64,000 nucleotides of DNA from Pseudomonas viridiflava (GTDB lineage Bacteria; Pseudomonadota; Gammaproteobacteria; Pseudomonadales; Pseudomonadaceae), in the NCBI RefSeq assembly GCF_900585905.1, contig NZ_UTVH01000073.1:112681-176680 (forward strand). The letters run 5' to 3'. Each line of letters begins with the position of its first letter. Position 1 is the first letter of the stretch. A program made the position numbers and the translations under genes. A model generated the notes under the pieces. The model had not been told where the DNA came from. It did no database searches and saw only the letters and a list, made by a program, of their open reading frames with translations. Positions 47,403-56,974 of the stretch are shown in pieces.

Positions 47403-48673
47403 AAATTACCCGTGTGACCGTTACCCCCATTGCCTTTCGCGACCCGCCGCTGCTGAATGCCAGCGGTATCCATGAGCCGTACGCGTTGCGCTCGATCATC
47501 GAGATTGAAAGCGACAACGGCCACATCGGCCTGGGTGAAAGTTACGGCGATGCGCCTGCGCTGGCGATCCAGCAACAGCTGCAAAGCCAGTTGATCGGCC
47601 TCGACCCGTTCAACCTCAATCAGCTGCGTGCCATCGTTCAGGCCACCGTTGCGGCCAACAAACCGGCCAGCATTGCGGGCGCCGAACTGGCGCCTGGCTC
47701 ACATGCCAGCAAAGCGGTCAGCAATGCCTATTCGGCTTTTGAGGTGGCCTTTCTCGACCTGCAGGCGCATTACCTCAACGTGCCCCTGGTGGATTTACTC
47801 GGCGGTGCGATTCGCGACGAAATCCCCTTCAGCGCTTACCTGTTTTTCAAATACGCGCAACACGCCGACTCGCCCTACCCGGCCGACAACTGGGGCGAAG
47901 CGCTCAACGAAGCGCAGATCGTGGCGCAGGCCGCACGGATGATCGAGGCCTATGGCTTCAAAAGCATCAAGCTCAAGGCCGGCACCTTGCCACCCGAGCA
48001 CGAAGTGTCGTGCATCAAGGCCTTGAAGAAAGCCTTCCCTGGCTATCCGCTGCGCATCGACCCCAATGGCAACTGGTCGCTGGAAACCTCGATCCGCATG
48101 GCCGAACTGCTGGGCGATGACCTGCAATATTACGAAGACCCGACGCCGGGCCTGGACGGCATGTCCGAGCTGCACAAACGCACCGGACTGCCCCTGGCGA
48201 CCAATATGGTGGTGACCGACTTCGATGAGTTCCGACGCAGCATCGCCTTGAACAGCGTGCAGATCGTGCTAGCCGATCACCATTACTGGGGCGGCCTGCG
48301 CGACACCCAGACCCTGGCGAAAATGTGCGATGTGTTCGGCGTTGGCGTGTCGATGCATTCCAACTCGCACTTGGGCATCAGCCTGATGGCCATGGCGCAC
48401 GTGGCCGCCTCGGTGCCTAACCTGGATTACGCCTGTGACACCCATTACCCGTGGCAGGAGCCGGACGAGGAAGTGATCAAGGGCGGCAAGCTGCCCATCG
48501 TCGACGGCTGCGTGAAAATCACCCGCGCGCCGGGGCTGGGGCTTGAAATCGACCAGGATCAACTGGCCAGGCTGCACGAGCAATACCTGACCTGCGGCAT
48601 CCGCCAGCGCGACGACGTAAAACAGATGCAGCGCTACAAGCCGGACTGGAAGGCGGTCAAGCCAAGGTTCTGA
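47399..48673 (+). CDS. Enolase-superfamily sugar-acid dehydratase (glucarate dehydratase-like)
   Basis: A 424-residue enzyme. The start is TTG at 47399, overlapping the transporter's stop as TTGA; GGGAG is seven bases upstream. Glucarate-dehydratase features are the catalytic KxK (FKSIKLKAG), metal ligands in RIDPNGNW and YYEDPTPG, and the catalytic His in VSMHSNSHLGISLMAMAHVAA. It dehydrates a hexarate such as glucarate or a related acid. The precise substrate cannot be read. The N-terminal capping domain is intact. Confidence 0.9.
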   Translation: MKITRVTVTPIAFRDPPLLNASGIHEPYALRSIIEIESDNGHIGLGESYGDAPALAIQQQLQSQLIGLDPFNLNQLRAIVQATVAANKPASIAGAELAPGSHASKAVSNAYSAFEVAFLDLQAHYLNVPLVDLLGGAIRDEIPFSAYLFFKYAQHADSPYPADNWGEALNEAQIVAQAARMIEAYGFKSIKLKAGTLPPEHEVSCIKALKKAFPGYPLRIDPNGNWSLETSIRMAELLGDDLQYYEDPTPGLDGMSELHKRTGLPLATNMVVTDFDEFRRSIALNSVQIVLADHHYWGGLRDTQTLAKMCDVFGVGVSMHSNSHLGISLMAMAHVAASVPNLDYACDTHYPWQEPDEEVIKGGKLPIVDGCVKITRAPGLGLEIDQDQLARLHEQYLTCGIRQRDDVKQMQRYKPDWKAVKPRF

Positions 48674-48684
48674 TAAAGCAGAGC

Positions 48685-48751
48685 TTCGTGGGATCGGCCG
48701 CTGGACCCACGGGCCGGTCCCATGAAGCCAGTCCCTCAAGCTGGTCCCACA
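48685..48751. repeat. REP-like GC-rich inverted repeats
   Basis: Successive GTGGGATCGGCC, GGGCCGGTCCCATGA and GCTGGTCCCACACC pieces form alternative hairpins between two convergent genes. They resemble the second Pseudomonas REP type (GTGGGACCGGC...) also seen at 44168-44200. They may serve as a shared terminator. Confidence 0.6.
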
Positions 48752-48762
48752 CCTGAACGCCG

Positions 48763-50199
48763 TCAAGCCAACGCAGGCGCAGCCACCTGAACCTCGCGCC
48801 GTGCCAGCAGCAGGTAAAAGGCGCCGCCGAGGAAGCAGCCGGTAAACCAGGCGAAGTTGACGATCGGCTTGAACCACGGCACGAAGGTAAATAGCAGGCC
48901 AATCAGCGTCGCCGCCAGCAGAGCCTTGATCGCCACCGGATTGAAGCCATTGCTGTACCAGTAGCGACCGCTCGGGCTGTCGTCGAACAGTGCATCGACA
49001 TCAATCTGCTGTTTCTTGATCAGGTAGTAATCGACCAGCAGGATGCCGAACAGCGGGCCGATGAACGCCGCCAGCACATCGAGGGTGTAGTGAATCACCT
49101 CCGGGTTGTTGAACAGGTTCCATGGCGTGATGAAAATCGATGCCACCGCAGCGATCATGCCGCCGGCGCGCCAGCTGATTTTGCTCGGTGCGCAATTGGC
49201 GAAGTCGAACGCCGGCGAGACAAAATTGGCGACAATGTTGATGCCAATGGTCGCCGTCACGAAGGCAAACGCGCCCAGCAAGACCGCGACGGTATTGTCG
49301 ATGCGGGCGACAGTGGCGATAGGATCGTGAATCATCTCGCCAAACACCGGCAAGGTACCGGAGACGATCACCACGGTGACCAGGGAAAAGGCCAGAAAGT
49401 TGACCGGCAAGCCCCAGAAATTGCCGCGTTTGACGTCCGCCATGCTGCGACAGTAGCGGCTGAAATCACCGAAATTGAGGGTCGGCCCGGAGAAGTAGGA
49501 AACCACCAGCGCCGTCGCCATCACCACTTGGCCAAACGCCTCCCAGCCACTGAGGGATTTTTCCGCCAGGGTAAAACTGATAGTGCTCCAGCCCGCCTGC
49601 CAGACGATCCAGCCGGCAAGCAGAAACATCACCGCATAAACCACCGGCCCGGCCCAGTCGATGAACCTGCGAATCGCCTCCATGCCTCGCCAGAACACGG
49701 CCGCCTGCACCACCCAGAGGGTAAGAAAGCCCATCCATCCGAGATAAGACAGCCCGGCGAACTGCACCTGGGCGTAACTTTCCATGGACGGGAAAAACCG
49801 CAGCACGACGATGATCAGCGCGCTCGACGCCAGATACGTCTGCACGCCATACCAGGCCACGGCGATCAAACCGCGAATCACCGCCGGGATATTCGCCCCG
49901 AACACGCCGAAGGCCATGCGGCAGATCACCGGATACGGCACAGCTGCCTGCTGGCTGGGTTTGGCCAGCAGGTTGGCGATAACCTGAATGATGCAGATGC
50001 CTGCGAGCAAGGCGATCAATACCTGCCAGCTGGCCAGCCCCAACGCGAACAGGCTGGCGGCGAAGACGTAGCCGCCGACACTGTGCACATCGCTCATCCA
50101 GAACGCGAAGATGTTGTACCACGTCCATTTCTGCTGCACGGGGCCAAGGTCTTGGTTATACAACCGAGGGCTGTAGCCTTTCGGGGTCACCTGGTTCAT
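48763..50199 (-). CDS. NCS1 permease (allantoin/hydantoin/nucleobase type)
   Basis: A 478-residue, 12-helix nucleobase:cation symporter-1 protein. Conserved parts are YNQDLGPVQQKWTWYNIFAFWMSDVHSVGGYVFAASLFALGL, RMAFGVFGANIPAVIRGLIAVAWYGVQTYLAS and NFGDFSRYCRSMADVKRGNFWGLPVNFLAF. It is divergent from GntR and racemase genes, which points to allantoin or a hydantoin as substrate. AAGGAG lies upstream of the ATG at 50199. A GTATAC operator is located 56 bases before the start. Confidence 0.93.
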   Translation of the reverse strand: MNQVTPKGYSPRLYNQDLGPVQQKWTWYNIFAFWMSDVHSVGGYVFAASLFALGLASWQVLIALLAGICIIQVIANLLAKPSQQAAVPYPVICRMAFGVFGANIPAVIRGLIAVAWYGVQTYLASSALIIVVLRFFPSMESYAQVQFAGLSYLGWMGFLTLWVVQAAVFWRGMEAIRRFIDWAGPVVYAVMFLLAGWIVWQAGWSTISFTLAEKSLSGWEAFGQVVMATALVVSYFSGPTLNFGDFSRYCRSMADVKRGNFWGLPVNFLAFSLVTVVIVSGTLPVFGEMIHDPIATVARIDNTVAVLLGAFAFVTATIGINIVANFVSPAFDFANCAPSKISWRAGGMIAAVASIFITPWNLFNNPEVIHYTLDVLAAFIGPLFGILLVDYYLIKKQQIDVDALFDDSPSGRYWYSNGFNPVAIKALLAATLIGLLFTFVPWFKPIVNFAWFTGCFLGGAFYLLLARREVQVAAPALA

Positions 50200-50254
50200 C
50201 GCACGCACTCTCCTTGATCGATGCCGCACCGCACTGCATACGGAGGCTGGCGTT

Positions 50255-50268
50255 GGTTGTATACGATC
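50255..50268. promoter_or_regulatory. GntR operator, permease side
   Basis: GGTTGTATACGATC, identical to the site at 50444. The core TTGTATACGA fits the FCD-type GntR pattern TNGT-N2-ACNA and is centred on the palindrome GTATAC. Confidence 0.7.
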
Positions 50269-50443
50269 CATGAAGGCAGAATGCATGCCAGCGCACCTCC
50301 AACACGCTGCGACACACGGATTAGCTGCATCGCATGCGGGTTCTCGGGCTCAGAAAAACCAATCGTTGCGCGCTTTGAGGGCGAGGTGCCCATCGACAGT
50401 GCACGTAAACTCACTTGACGACGTTGGTGGCAAACGACAGCGC

Positions 50444-50457
50444 GGTTGTATACGATC
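50444..50457. promoter_or_regulatory. GntR operator, regulator side
   Basis: A second exact copy of the 14-mer GGTTGTATACGATC, ending just before the regulator's ATG. It suggests autorepression and coordinated control of the divergent permease. Confidence 0.7.
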
Positions 50458-50463
50458 AAACCC

Positions 50464-51219
50464 ATGCCAACTGTCGAAGCGCTGCCAATGACCCCCCTTT
50501 TTCTCGCCAGCACTGCCCTGCCCGGCTCGACCCTGAGCCGCGACGAGCAGATCTATCAGGAGATTCTCGAAGCCATCGTCGAGCACGGTTTGTTGCCGGG
50601 CACCCGTCTGCCCGAGGACGCCCTGGCGGAGGTGTTCGGCATCAGTCGCACCGGCATTCGCAAAGTCCTGCAGCGTCTGGCCCTGGAACGTCTGGTGACC
50701 CTGCGCGCCAACCGTGGCGCCGAAGTCGCCCAGCCCAGCGCCAAGGAGGCGCAGGATGTGTTCGCTGCCCGGCAGTTGATCGAGCCAGCGTTGATGCCTG
50801 CCGTCGCCGAACACCTCGACGACCGGCAGCTCGCGGCCTTGCGCGCGTTGGTGGACGAGGAACACCAGGCCCAGCAGGACGGCGCGCAAAGCCGCGCGAT
50901 TCAGTTGTCCGCACGCTTTCATGTGCAGCTGATCGCCCTGGCGGACAACCAGGTGCTGACCGAACAAGTGGCGCAGTTGACCACGCGTTCGTCGCTGATC
51001 ATTGCCGTGTATGGCTCGCGAAACAGCGTCGGCTGCGACTGTGGCGACCATGCCGAACTGCTGCAACTGCTTGCTGAGCGCAATGGCACGGGCGCCGCGC
51101 AATGGATGAGCCGACACCTGGCAAGCATCCGCGCCAGCCTGCAGGTTGATCAGGTGACGCCGGTGGAGCCGGACTTCAACACCATTTTCAAGCGTCGAGC
51201 AGCCGCGAGGCCCGAATGA
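50464..51219 (+). CDS. GntR/FCD-family transcriptional regulator
   Basis: A protein of about 251 residues. The GntR winged HTH is clear ([60 protein letters not shown]), followed by an FCD ligand domain with metal-binding His residues ([19 protein letters not shown]). The ATG at 50464 is used; 50488 is possible. Its last four bases overlap the racemase start (ATGA). It likely senses allantoin or a related ureide, by context. Confidence 0.92.
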   Translation: MPTVEALPMTPLFLASTALPGSTLSRDEQIYQEILEAIVEHGLLPGTRLPEDALAEVFGISRTGIRKVLQRLALERLVTLRANRGAEVAQPSAKEAQDVFAARQLIEPALMPAVAEHLDDRQLAALRALVDEEHQAQQDGAQSRAIQLSARFHVQLIALADNQVLTEQVAQLTTRSSLIIAVYGSRNSVGCDCGDHAELLQLLAERNGTGAAQWMSRHLASIRASLQVDQVTPVEPDFNTIFKRRAAARPE

Positions 51220-51950
51220 AGATTCAGGTGATCAACCCCAACACCAGCCAGAACATGACCGCCAGCATCGGCCATGCGGCGCGGGCCGTAGCGCGCCCCG
51301 GCACTGAAATTATCGCCTGTTGCCCGGACGCCGGGCCGGCGTCGATCGAAGGGCATTTTGACGAAGCCATCGCCGCCGTCGGTGTGCTCGAAGAAGTGCG
51401 CAAGGGCGTGGCCGCCGGTTGCGACGCCCATGTCATCGCCTGCTTTGGCGACCCTGGCCTGCTGGCGGCGCGGGAACTGGCCCGCGGCCCGGTGATCGGC
51501 ATTGCCGAAGCGGCGTTTCATGTCGCCAGCCTGATCTGCACGCGCTTCGTGGTGGTCACCACCCTGACCCGCACGCGAATCATTGCCCAGCACCTGCTGC
51601 GCAACTACGGCATGACCGAGCAGTGCACGTCGGTGCGTTGCGTGGATATTCCCGTGCTGGAACTGGAGCGCATGGGCGAGCAGGCACTGGCCGAGCGCAT
51701 CGCCGCGCAGGGCATCCAGGCTCGGGATCAGGAAGGTGCTGGCGCGATCATCCTCGGCTGCGGCGGCATGGCAGACTTGCCCGCGAAAGTCAGCGCGCTG
51801 ACCGGTCTGCCAGTCGTCGACGGCGTTGCCGCAGCGGTCAAGCTGGCCGAAGCGCTGGCCGAGCTGGGGCTGGCAACCAGCAAGCATGGCGATCTGGCCT
51901 ACCCCCTGAGCAAAGGCTTCAGCGGACGCTTTGCCCACTTCGGGCAGTGA
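51216..51950 (+). CDS. Asp/Glu/hydantoin racemase family protein (allantoin racemase-like)
   Basis: A 244-residue enzyme starting [19 protein letters not shown], the signature of the hydantoin/allantoin racemase group. The two catalytic Cys are in [15 protein letters not shown] and [12 protein letters not shown]. It racemises 5-substituted hydantoins or allantoin for stereospecific hydrolysis. It is coupled to the GntR gene and divergent from the NCS1 permease. No hydantoinase or allantoinase gene lies in the window. Confidence 0.92.
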   Translation: MKIQVINPNTSQNMTASIGHAARAVARPGTEIIACCPDAGPASIEGHFDEAIAAVGVLEEVRKGVAAGCDAHVIACFGDPGLLAARELARGPVIGIAEAAFHVASLICTRFVVVTTLTRTRIIAQHLLRNYGMTEQCTSVRCVDIPVLELERMGEQALAERIAAQGIQARDQEGAGAIILGCGGMADLPAKVSALTGLPVVDGVAAAVKLAEALAELGLATSKHGDLAYPLSKGFSGRFAHFGQ

Positions 51951-52086
51951 GCGCGTCGGTCAACGAGGTCGGTATCGCCTGTACACAGGGTAATAACCAT
52001 AGATCGGATCGATCTAAGCCGTTGTAACAAACCTCGTTATGCTGCCGCCTGCTTTTTATCGTCGCTCTCGGGTTCTGGATGCAGCA

Positions 52087-52872
52087 ATGGATTTTGGTGG
52101 ATTGGGTTTAGTCGTTGCAGGTTTGATCGTAGGCTTCATCGTCGGCATGACCGGTGTCGGCGGCGGTTCGCTGATGACGCCGATCCTGCTGTGGTTCGGG
52201 GTCAATCCGGCCACCGCAGTCGGCACCGACCTGCTGTACGCGGCGATCACCAAGTCCGGCGGGGTGTGGGTTCACAAGCGCAACGACAATATCGACTGGA
52301 AGATCACCGGCTGGCTGACCCTGGGCAGCGTGCCTGCAGTGTTGCTGACCCTGTGGTTCCTCAGCACCCTGCACACCGCGCCAGAGGCCATGAACGCGGT
52401 GATCAAACAGGCACTCGGCGTGGTGTTGCTGCTGACCGCCCTGGCGGTGTTCTTCAAAAAGCGTCTGTTGCAGTTTGCTCATGATCGAGCTGGCGGTAAT
52501 TACAACCCCAGCGGTCCGCGCCTGAATGCCCTGACGGTGGTCACCGGGCTGATCCTCGGCACCATGGTCGCGCTGACGTCCATCGGCGCCGGCGCCCTGG
52601 GCACTGTAGCGCTGTTCATTCTCTATCCGTTTCTGGCCACGCGCCGCCTGGTCGGCACCGAAATCGCCCACGCTGTACCGCTGACCCTGGTCGCAGGCCT
52701 GGGTCACGCCAGCATGGGCAACATGGACTGGGGCATTCTCGGTTACCTGCTACTTGGCTCGTTGCCGGGGATTTACCTGGGCAGTCACCTGTCCGGGCGC
52801 GTGTCGGACGAGGTATTGCGCCCATGCCTAGCGATCATGCTGGCCTTCATCGGCTACAAACTGGCGTTCTGA
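52087..52872 (+). CDS. TauE/SafE-family membrane transporter
   Basis: A 261-residue, ~8-helix protein with both family repeats: VAGLIVGFIVGMTGVGGGSLMTPILLWFGVNPATAVGTDLLYAAITKSGG and LGTMVALTSIGAGALGTVALFILYP. TauE/SafE proteins move sulfite, sulfoacetate or other organic anions. The ATG at 52087 gives the normal start before the first helix; 52039 adds 16 polar residues. It stands alone. Confidence 0.92.
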   Translation: MDFGGLGLVVAGLIVGFIVGMTGVGGGSLMTPILLWFGVNPATAVGTDLLYAAITKSGGVWVHKRNDNIDWKITGWLTLGSVPAVLLTLWFLSTLHTAPEAMNAVIKQALGVVLLLTALAVFFKKRLLQFAHDRAGGNYNPSGPRLNALTVVTGLILGTMVALTSIGAGALGTVALFILYPFLATRRLVGTEIAHAVPLTLVAGLGHASMGNMDWGILGYLLLGSLPGIYLGSHLSGRVSDEVLRPCLAIMLAFIGYKLAF

Positions 52873-52905
52873 TTGGTAGAGAGCTGTCTTGCAATGCTAG
52901 ATGTG

Positions 52906-52972
52906 TAGAAGCCCACTTGTTGGCGAAGTGGCGTGACTGAAATCCTCTCGCCAACGAGTGGCTCCTACAGAA
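52906..52972. repeat. REP-type inverted repeat
   Basis: GTAGAAGCCCACTTGTTGGC pairs imperfectly with GCCAACGAGTGGCTCCTAC across an AT-richer loop, 35 bases after the TauE/SafE stop. It probably also acts as a terminator. Confidence 0.7.
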
Positions 52973-53127
52973 AAACAGCCAAGTCAGGATGTGGAGTTTT
53001 GTTCGATGGGCGCTGCCCCACGCCTCCAATCAAAAATCTGACGTCAAATTTTGCGATGTCACAAAGACATCACACTTGTGCCCTATAACCCAGTCTCCGA
53101 TGTTTCCGTCGACGGGTTTGGGTCACA

Positions 53128-54798
53128 GTGAAAAAACTAATGCCTGGTTTCATGCGGCGCTCCGGGATGCTGGGGCTGCGGCGTTTCAAGATCACTCAGC
53201 GGCTGGTGCTTTGCTTTGGCATCACATCGCTACTGATGCTCGCGCTGGGGGCTTTTTGCCTGTTCCAGATGCAGGAAATCCGCAATCAGGGCGAAGCGGT
53301 AGAAAGTGGCTCACTGCCCAGCATTGCCATGGCCGACGGCATCGCCATCAGCCTGGTCAAGCTGCGCGCCGAGAGTGTGCGGATGATTGCCAACGCTGAC
53401 GATCCGGGCGCGGTGGTGACCAGCAAGATCAACGTCGAAACCCTGAAGAACGACGTGGAGAAAGGCTTCACTGACTACCTGGCCCACGTCAAGGACAGCA
53501 CCGAACGTGATTCGCTGGTGGCGCTGCAGGACGCTTATAAAGCTTTTATCCCGGCGCTGTACGATGAGATCGCGTTGATCGAGCAGAACAAGCTGGACGA
53601 AGCGCGGATGCTGTCCAACACCCTGCTGTCGCTGCAGGGCGACCTGATGGACATGCAGGTTCAGTTGCTGCGCGAACTCAACAAGCAAAGCGCGGCCACG
53701 GCGGTCGATGCCGCCAGCGCAAGTTATGCACAGACGCGGCTGATTGCGTTCAGTGCCGTGGGCTTGGTCCTGATCCTTACCCTGCTGCTGGCCTGGCGTT
53801 TGAGCGTGAGTATCATTGGCCCGGTGCGCCACGCCTTGCAGATTGCCAGCACCATCGCAGAGGGCGATCTGAGCCCGCAGGTGATCCCGCAAGGCCGCGA
53901 TGAAACCGCACAATTGCTGACCATGTTGGGGCGCATGCGCGGCAACCTGCACAGCACCATTGAACAGATCTACGCCGCCGCCAACCAGCTTTCCCATTCA
54001 GTGCAGGAAATGAGCAGCATCGCCGAGTCCGGTGCGCAAAACCTGCTGCTGCAGAACGGCGAAATCGAACAGGCGGCGGTTGCCGTCAATCAGATGAGCC
54101 AGGCGGCCATGGACGTGGCCAGCAATGCCAGCAACACGGTGACTGAAACCCAGGCCTCGAACCAGGCGGCGGCCAGTGGGCAGTCACGGCTGGCCGCCAC
54201 CATCGGTTCGATCAAGGAACTGACCGGCAGCGTGCTGGACACCTCGCAGCAGGCCGATGGCCTGGCCGAACGCACGCTGAGCATCAGCAAGATCCTTGAC
54301 GTGATCCGCGCCATCGCCAACCAGACCAATCTGTTGGCACTCAACGCTGCCATCGAAGCAGCCCGTGCGGGTGAAGCCGGGCGCGGTTTCGCCGTGGTGG
54401 CCGATGAAGTACGCTCGCTGGCGCAACGCACCAGCGCCTCGACCAGCGAGATCGAAGGGCTGATCAATAGCGTGCAGCAAAGTACCCGGGACACTGCCCA
54501 GGCGCTGCGTCTGAGCGCAGGCCAGGCCAACCTGACGCTGGAGCAGGCCGCCGCCACTGGTGAGGCGTTGACTGTGATCATCAGCGCGATGTCGACCATC
54601 AATGACCGTAACCTGTTGATCGCCAGCGCCGCCGAACAGCAAGCGCAGGTGGCGGGCGAAGTGGACCGCAACCTCAGCAGCATTCGCGACCTGTCGACCC
54701 AGAGCGCCTCGGGGGCGCGGCAGACCACTGTGGCCAGTGACGCGCTTTCAGTACTGGCCACTGACCTGAACACCATGGTTCAGCGTTTCGTCCTGTAG
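53128..54798 (+). CDS. Methyl-accepting chemotaxis protein with 4HB sensor
   Basis: A 556-residue chemoreceptor. A helix ([21 protein letters not shown]) and a periplasmic four-helix bundle (~50-205) are followed by a second helix ([21 protein letters not shown]), HAMP, and a signalling domain with the conserved hairpin [50 protein letters not shown]. No C-terminal CheR pentapeptide is seen (ends TMVQRFVL). The start is GTG at 53128; ATGs at 53140 and 53152 are alternatives. The ligand is unknown. Confidence 0.94.
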   Translation: MKKLMPGFMRRSGMLGLRRFKITQRLVLCFGITSLLMLALGAFCLFQMQEIRNQGEAVESGSLPSIAMADGIAISLVKLRAESVRMIANADDPGAVVTSKINVETLKNDVEKGFTDYLAHVKDSTERDSLVALQDAYKAFIPALYDEIALIEQNKLDEARMLSNTLLSLQGDLMDMQVQLLRELNKQSAATAVDAASASYAQTRLIAFSAVGLVLILTLLLAWRLSVSIIGPVRHALQIASTIAEGDLSPQVIPQGRDETAQLLTMLGRMRGNLHSTIEQIYAAANQLSHSVQEMSSIAESGAQNLLLQNGEIEQAAVAVNQMSQAAMDVASNASNTVTETQASNQAAASGQSRLAATIGSIKELTGSVLDTSQQADGLAERTLSISKILDVIRAIANQTNLLALNAAIEAARAGEAGRGFAVVADEVRSLAQRTSASTSEIEGLINSVQQSTRDTAQALRLSAGQANLTLEQAAATGEALTVIISAMSTINDRNLLIASAAEQQAQVAGEVDRNLSSIRDLSTQSASGARQTTVASDALSVLATDLNTMVQRFVL

Positions 54799-54911
54799 AA
54801 CCGCGCCAAGAGGCCGATGAATAGAAGCGTCGGGCGCTGCCGGATAATAGCCCGACACCTTGACCCCTAAGAGCCCTCGTAAAAGAGCCTCCTGCCAAAA
54901 AGGATATGAGC

Positions 54912-56084
54912 ATGCTGAAAACTGCGATATGGACTGCAACCCTGGCCACTTTGGCCCTGGCTACCGCCGCTCAGGCTGATGTCAACGTCAAGCTGGGCAG
55001 CCGGGAGCGCGTCGCCCAACTCTTCGCCTACCCCAACAATTGCAGCGTCATCTGCTATCGCAACTGGACGCTGGAGCAGACTGTCGAGCATTACCTTGGC
55101 CAGAGCGTGTTGCGCGACGGCTATACCGGTGTCGTCAGTGTGACCAACGACAACGATGTCCTCTACGCCAAAATCAGTGGCGTGCCGGATACTTACGCCA
55201 AGCCGTTGAACGCCCTGCTCGACGCCGGTGACCTGGCTTACAGCGGCGCGCAGAAGCTGCTTGCCGCAGGCCCTGACAAATGGCAATACAACTGGTATCT
55301 CTTCCTGCCGCTGGGCATGGCACTGGAGAACCGCAAGAGCGTCGAGCTGCTGCACTTCCCGCCGGATTATTCGCTGACTCAGGCGCAGGATTATTTGCGC
55401 TCCAACACCACGGATCGCTGGGCGCAGCTGCTCACCTACAACGGCATCCCCAGCGCACAAACGCCTGGCTATCAGACCATCATCGACATCGCACCGATTG
55501 CGGCGCCAGCCTCGGCAGGCAGTTCCCTGGAGGGGGTGTACGGCTACTTCCAGGACTACCAGACCACCATGGTCAAGCAACTGAGCCAGAATGCAGCGGG
55601 TGCGTCATTGCCCATAGTTGCATTTGGCGCCCCTGTGCGTAACTGGCTCAAGCAGCAGTATGCCGCCAGCGTTCCAGTGCTCGGCCTGGCGACCATCAGC
55701 CCCGCGCCGGGTCTGAATGTGCCGGTATTGGGCTCCAACCATCCAAGTTACATCTGGTACGCAGCGGACAAGGACAACTATGCCGGCGATGAGGCCAAGG
55801 CCGACGCGGCGGGCCTGGCGGTAATGGGTCAGGATCTGAGCGCTGCCTGCTGGCAGGCGGGGATGGGCCAGAAGCCGGGCGCCGATCCGAAAGCAACCCT
55901 GGGCGCCTGCCAGCAGAACTGGCAAGTGACCAACAAGGCCAAGACGTGCGAGCTGTTCTACATCGACGTGCGCAAACTGAGCAAGCCTCAGGCCGACGCC
56001 AAGTGCAACACCGGCAGCGTGTCACGCTCGCTCAAACAGTTGCAGAAACCGCTGACCGCGCCTGCGGCCCATCCGTTTCTGTAA
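54912..56084 (+). CDS. Secreted Cys-containing protein of unknown function
   Basis: A 390-residue protein. The second of two close ATGs (54912) is chosen because AAGGA lies seven bases upstream. A signal peptide ends ...LATAAQAD. The mature part has six Cys (NNCSVICYRNW, AACWQAG, GACQQNW, KTCELFY, AKCNTG), probably disulfide-linked. Notable segments are GPDKWQYNWYLFLPLGMALENRKSVELLHFPPDYSL and VLGSNHPSYIWYAADKDNYAGDEAKADAAG. I do not recognise the family. It follows the chemoreceptor by 113 bases and ends before a hairpin. Confidence 0.75.
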   Translation: MLKTAIWTATLATLALATAAQADVNVKLGSRERVAQLFAYPNNCSVICYRNWTLEQTVEHYLGQSVLRDGYTGVVSVTNDNDVLYAKISGVPDTYAKPLNALLDAGDLAYSGAQKLLAAGPDKWQYNWYLFLPLGMALENRKSVELLHFPPDYSLTQAQDYLRSNTTDRWAQLLTYNGIPSAQTPGYQTIIDIAPIAAPASAGSSLEGVYGYFQDYQTTMVKQLSQNAAGASLPIVAFGAPVRNWLKQQYAASVPVLGLATISPAPGLNVPVLGSNHPSYIWYAADKDNYAGDEAKADAAGLAVMGQDLSAACWQAGMGQKPGADPKATLGACQQNWQVTNKAKTCELFYIDVRKLSKPQADAKCNTGSVSRSLKQLQKPLTAPAAHPFL

Positions 56085-56098
56085 CAGATTCGGAACCT

Positions 56099-56124
56099 GT
56101 AGGAGCCCGGGGTGGCGCTCCTAT
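56099..56124 (+). terminator. Hairpin after the 54912-56084 gene
   Basis: TAGGAGC (56100-56106) pairs with GCTCCTA (56117-56123) around a G-rich loop. It is part of a REP-like element and has no T-run. Confidence 0.5.
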
Positions 56125-56189
56125 GGGGTTCTCCAAATCTGGTGGTTATATTTGTCAGGCCCCCTTGCTGGCTGAAGCCGGTCCCACGT

Positions 56190-56825
56190 CTACAGAGGGC
56201 GCAAACGGTATTGCGGCGGCAATTGCTCAAACCCGCTGATGGTGGTGTTCAGGCTTTTGAAGCGACCATCCTTGATGCCATAGATGCAGCCATGCACCGA
56301 CAGGCTCTGCCCCCGATGCCAGGCGTTCTGCACAATGCTGGTGTGAGCGACATTCGCCACCTGCTGGATGACGTTGAGCTCACACATGCGATCCACCCGC
56401 TCTTCCTCGGTTGGCAGCGTTGCCAGGGTCTCGCGGTGTTCGTAATACAGGTCGCGAATCGAGCGCAGCCAGCCATCGATCAAGCCCAGCTGACGGTCCT
56501 GCATCGAGGCGCGTACACCGCCGCAACCGTAGTGGCCGGTAACCAGAATGTGTTTGACCTTGAGCACGTCCACTGCGTACTGGATGACTGACAGGCAGTT
56601 CAGATCGGTGTGCAGCACCACGTTGGCCACGTTGCGGTGCACGAACAGATCGCCTGGCAGCATGCCGACGATTTCATTGGCCGGTACCCGGGCGTCCGAG
56701 CAGCCTATCCACAGGAATTCCGGTGTTTGCTGGCGCGCCAGCTTGGCAAAAAACTCAGGGTCTTCCTTGGTGATCGCGTCTGCCCAACGTCCATTGTTGT
56801 CGATCAGGTCTTGTAACTCGTTCAT
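56190..56825 (-). CDS. can: Beta-class carbonic anhydrase
   Basis: A 211-residue cytosolic enzyme that hydrates CO2 to bicarbonate. The zinc ligands are Cys42, His98 and Cys101, with the Asp44-Arg46 dyad in WIGCSDARVPANEIVGM and ILVTGHYGCGG. Length matches E. coli Can. It marks the left edge of the core block shared with P. aeruginosa. Confidence 0.95.
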   Translation of the reverse strand: MNELQDLIDNNGRWADAITKEDPEFFAKLARQQTPEFLWIGCSDARVPANEIVGMLPGDLFVHRNVANVVLHTDLNCLSVIQYAVDVLKVKHILVTGHYGCGGVRASMQDRQLGLIDGWLRSIRDLYYEHRETLATLPTEEERVDRMCELNVIQQVANVAHTSIVQNAWHRGQSLSVHGCIYGIKDGRFKSLNTTISGFEQLPPQYRLRPL

Positions 56826-56974
56826 GGTAGAGCCTCGAGGATGTGCCAGCGTTTGACTGGGGATCGGCGATCCGGGTCACGCCGGCTTCTCATTTCCAGG
56901 CCTTGGCATGTCGAAGGAATCTTCAGGAACAGGGCCGGTCCACCTATTAAGGCCCCAAACCATGAGGATTAGCC

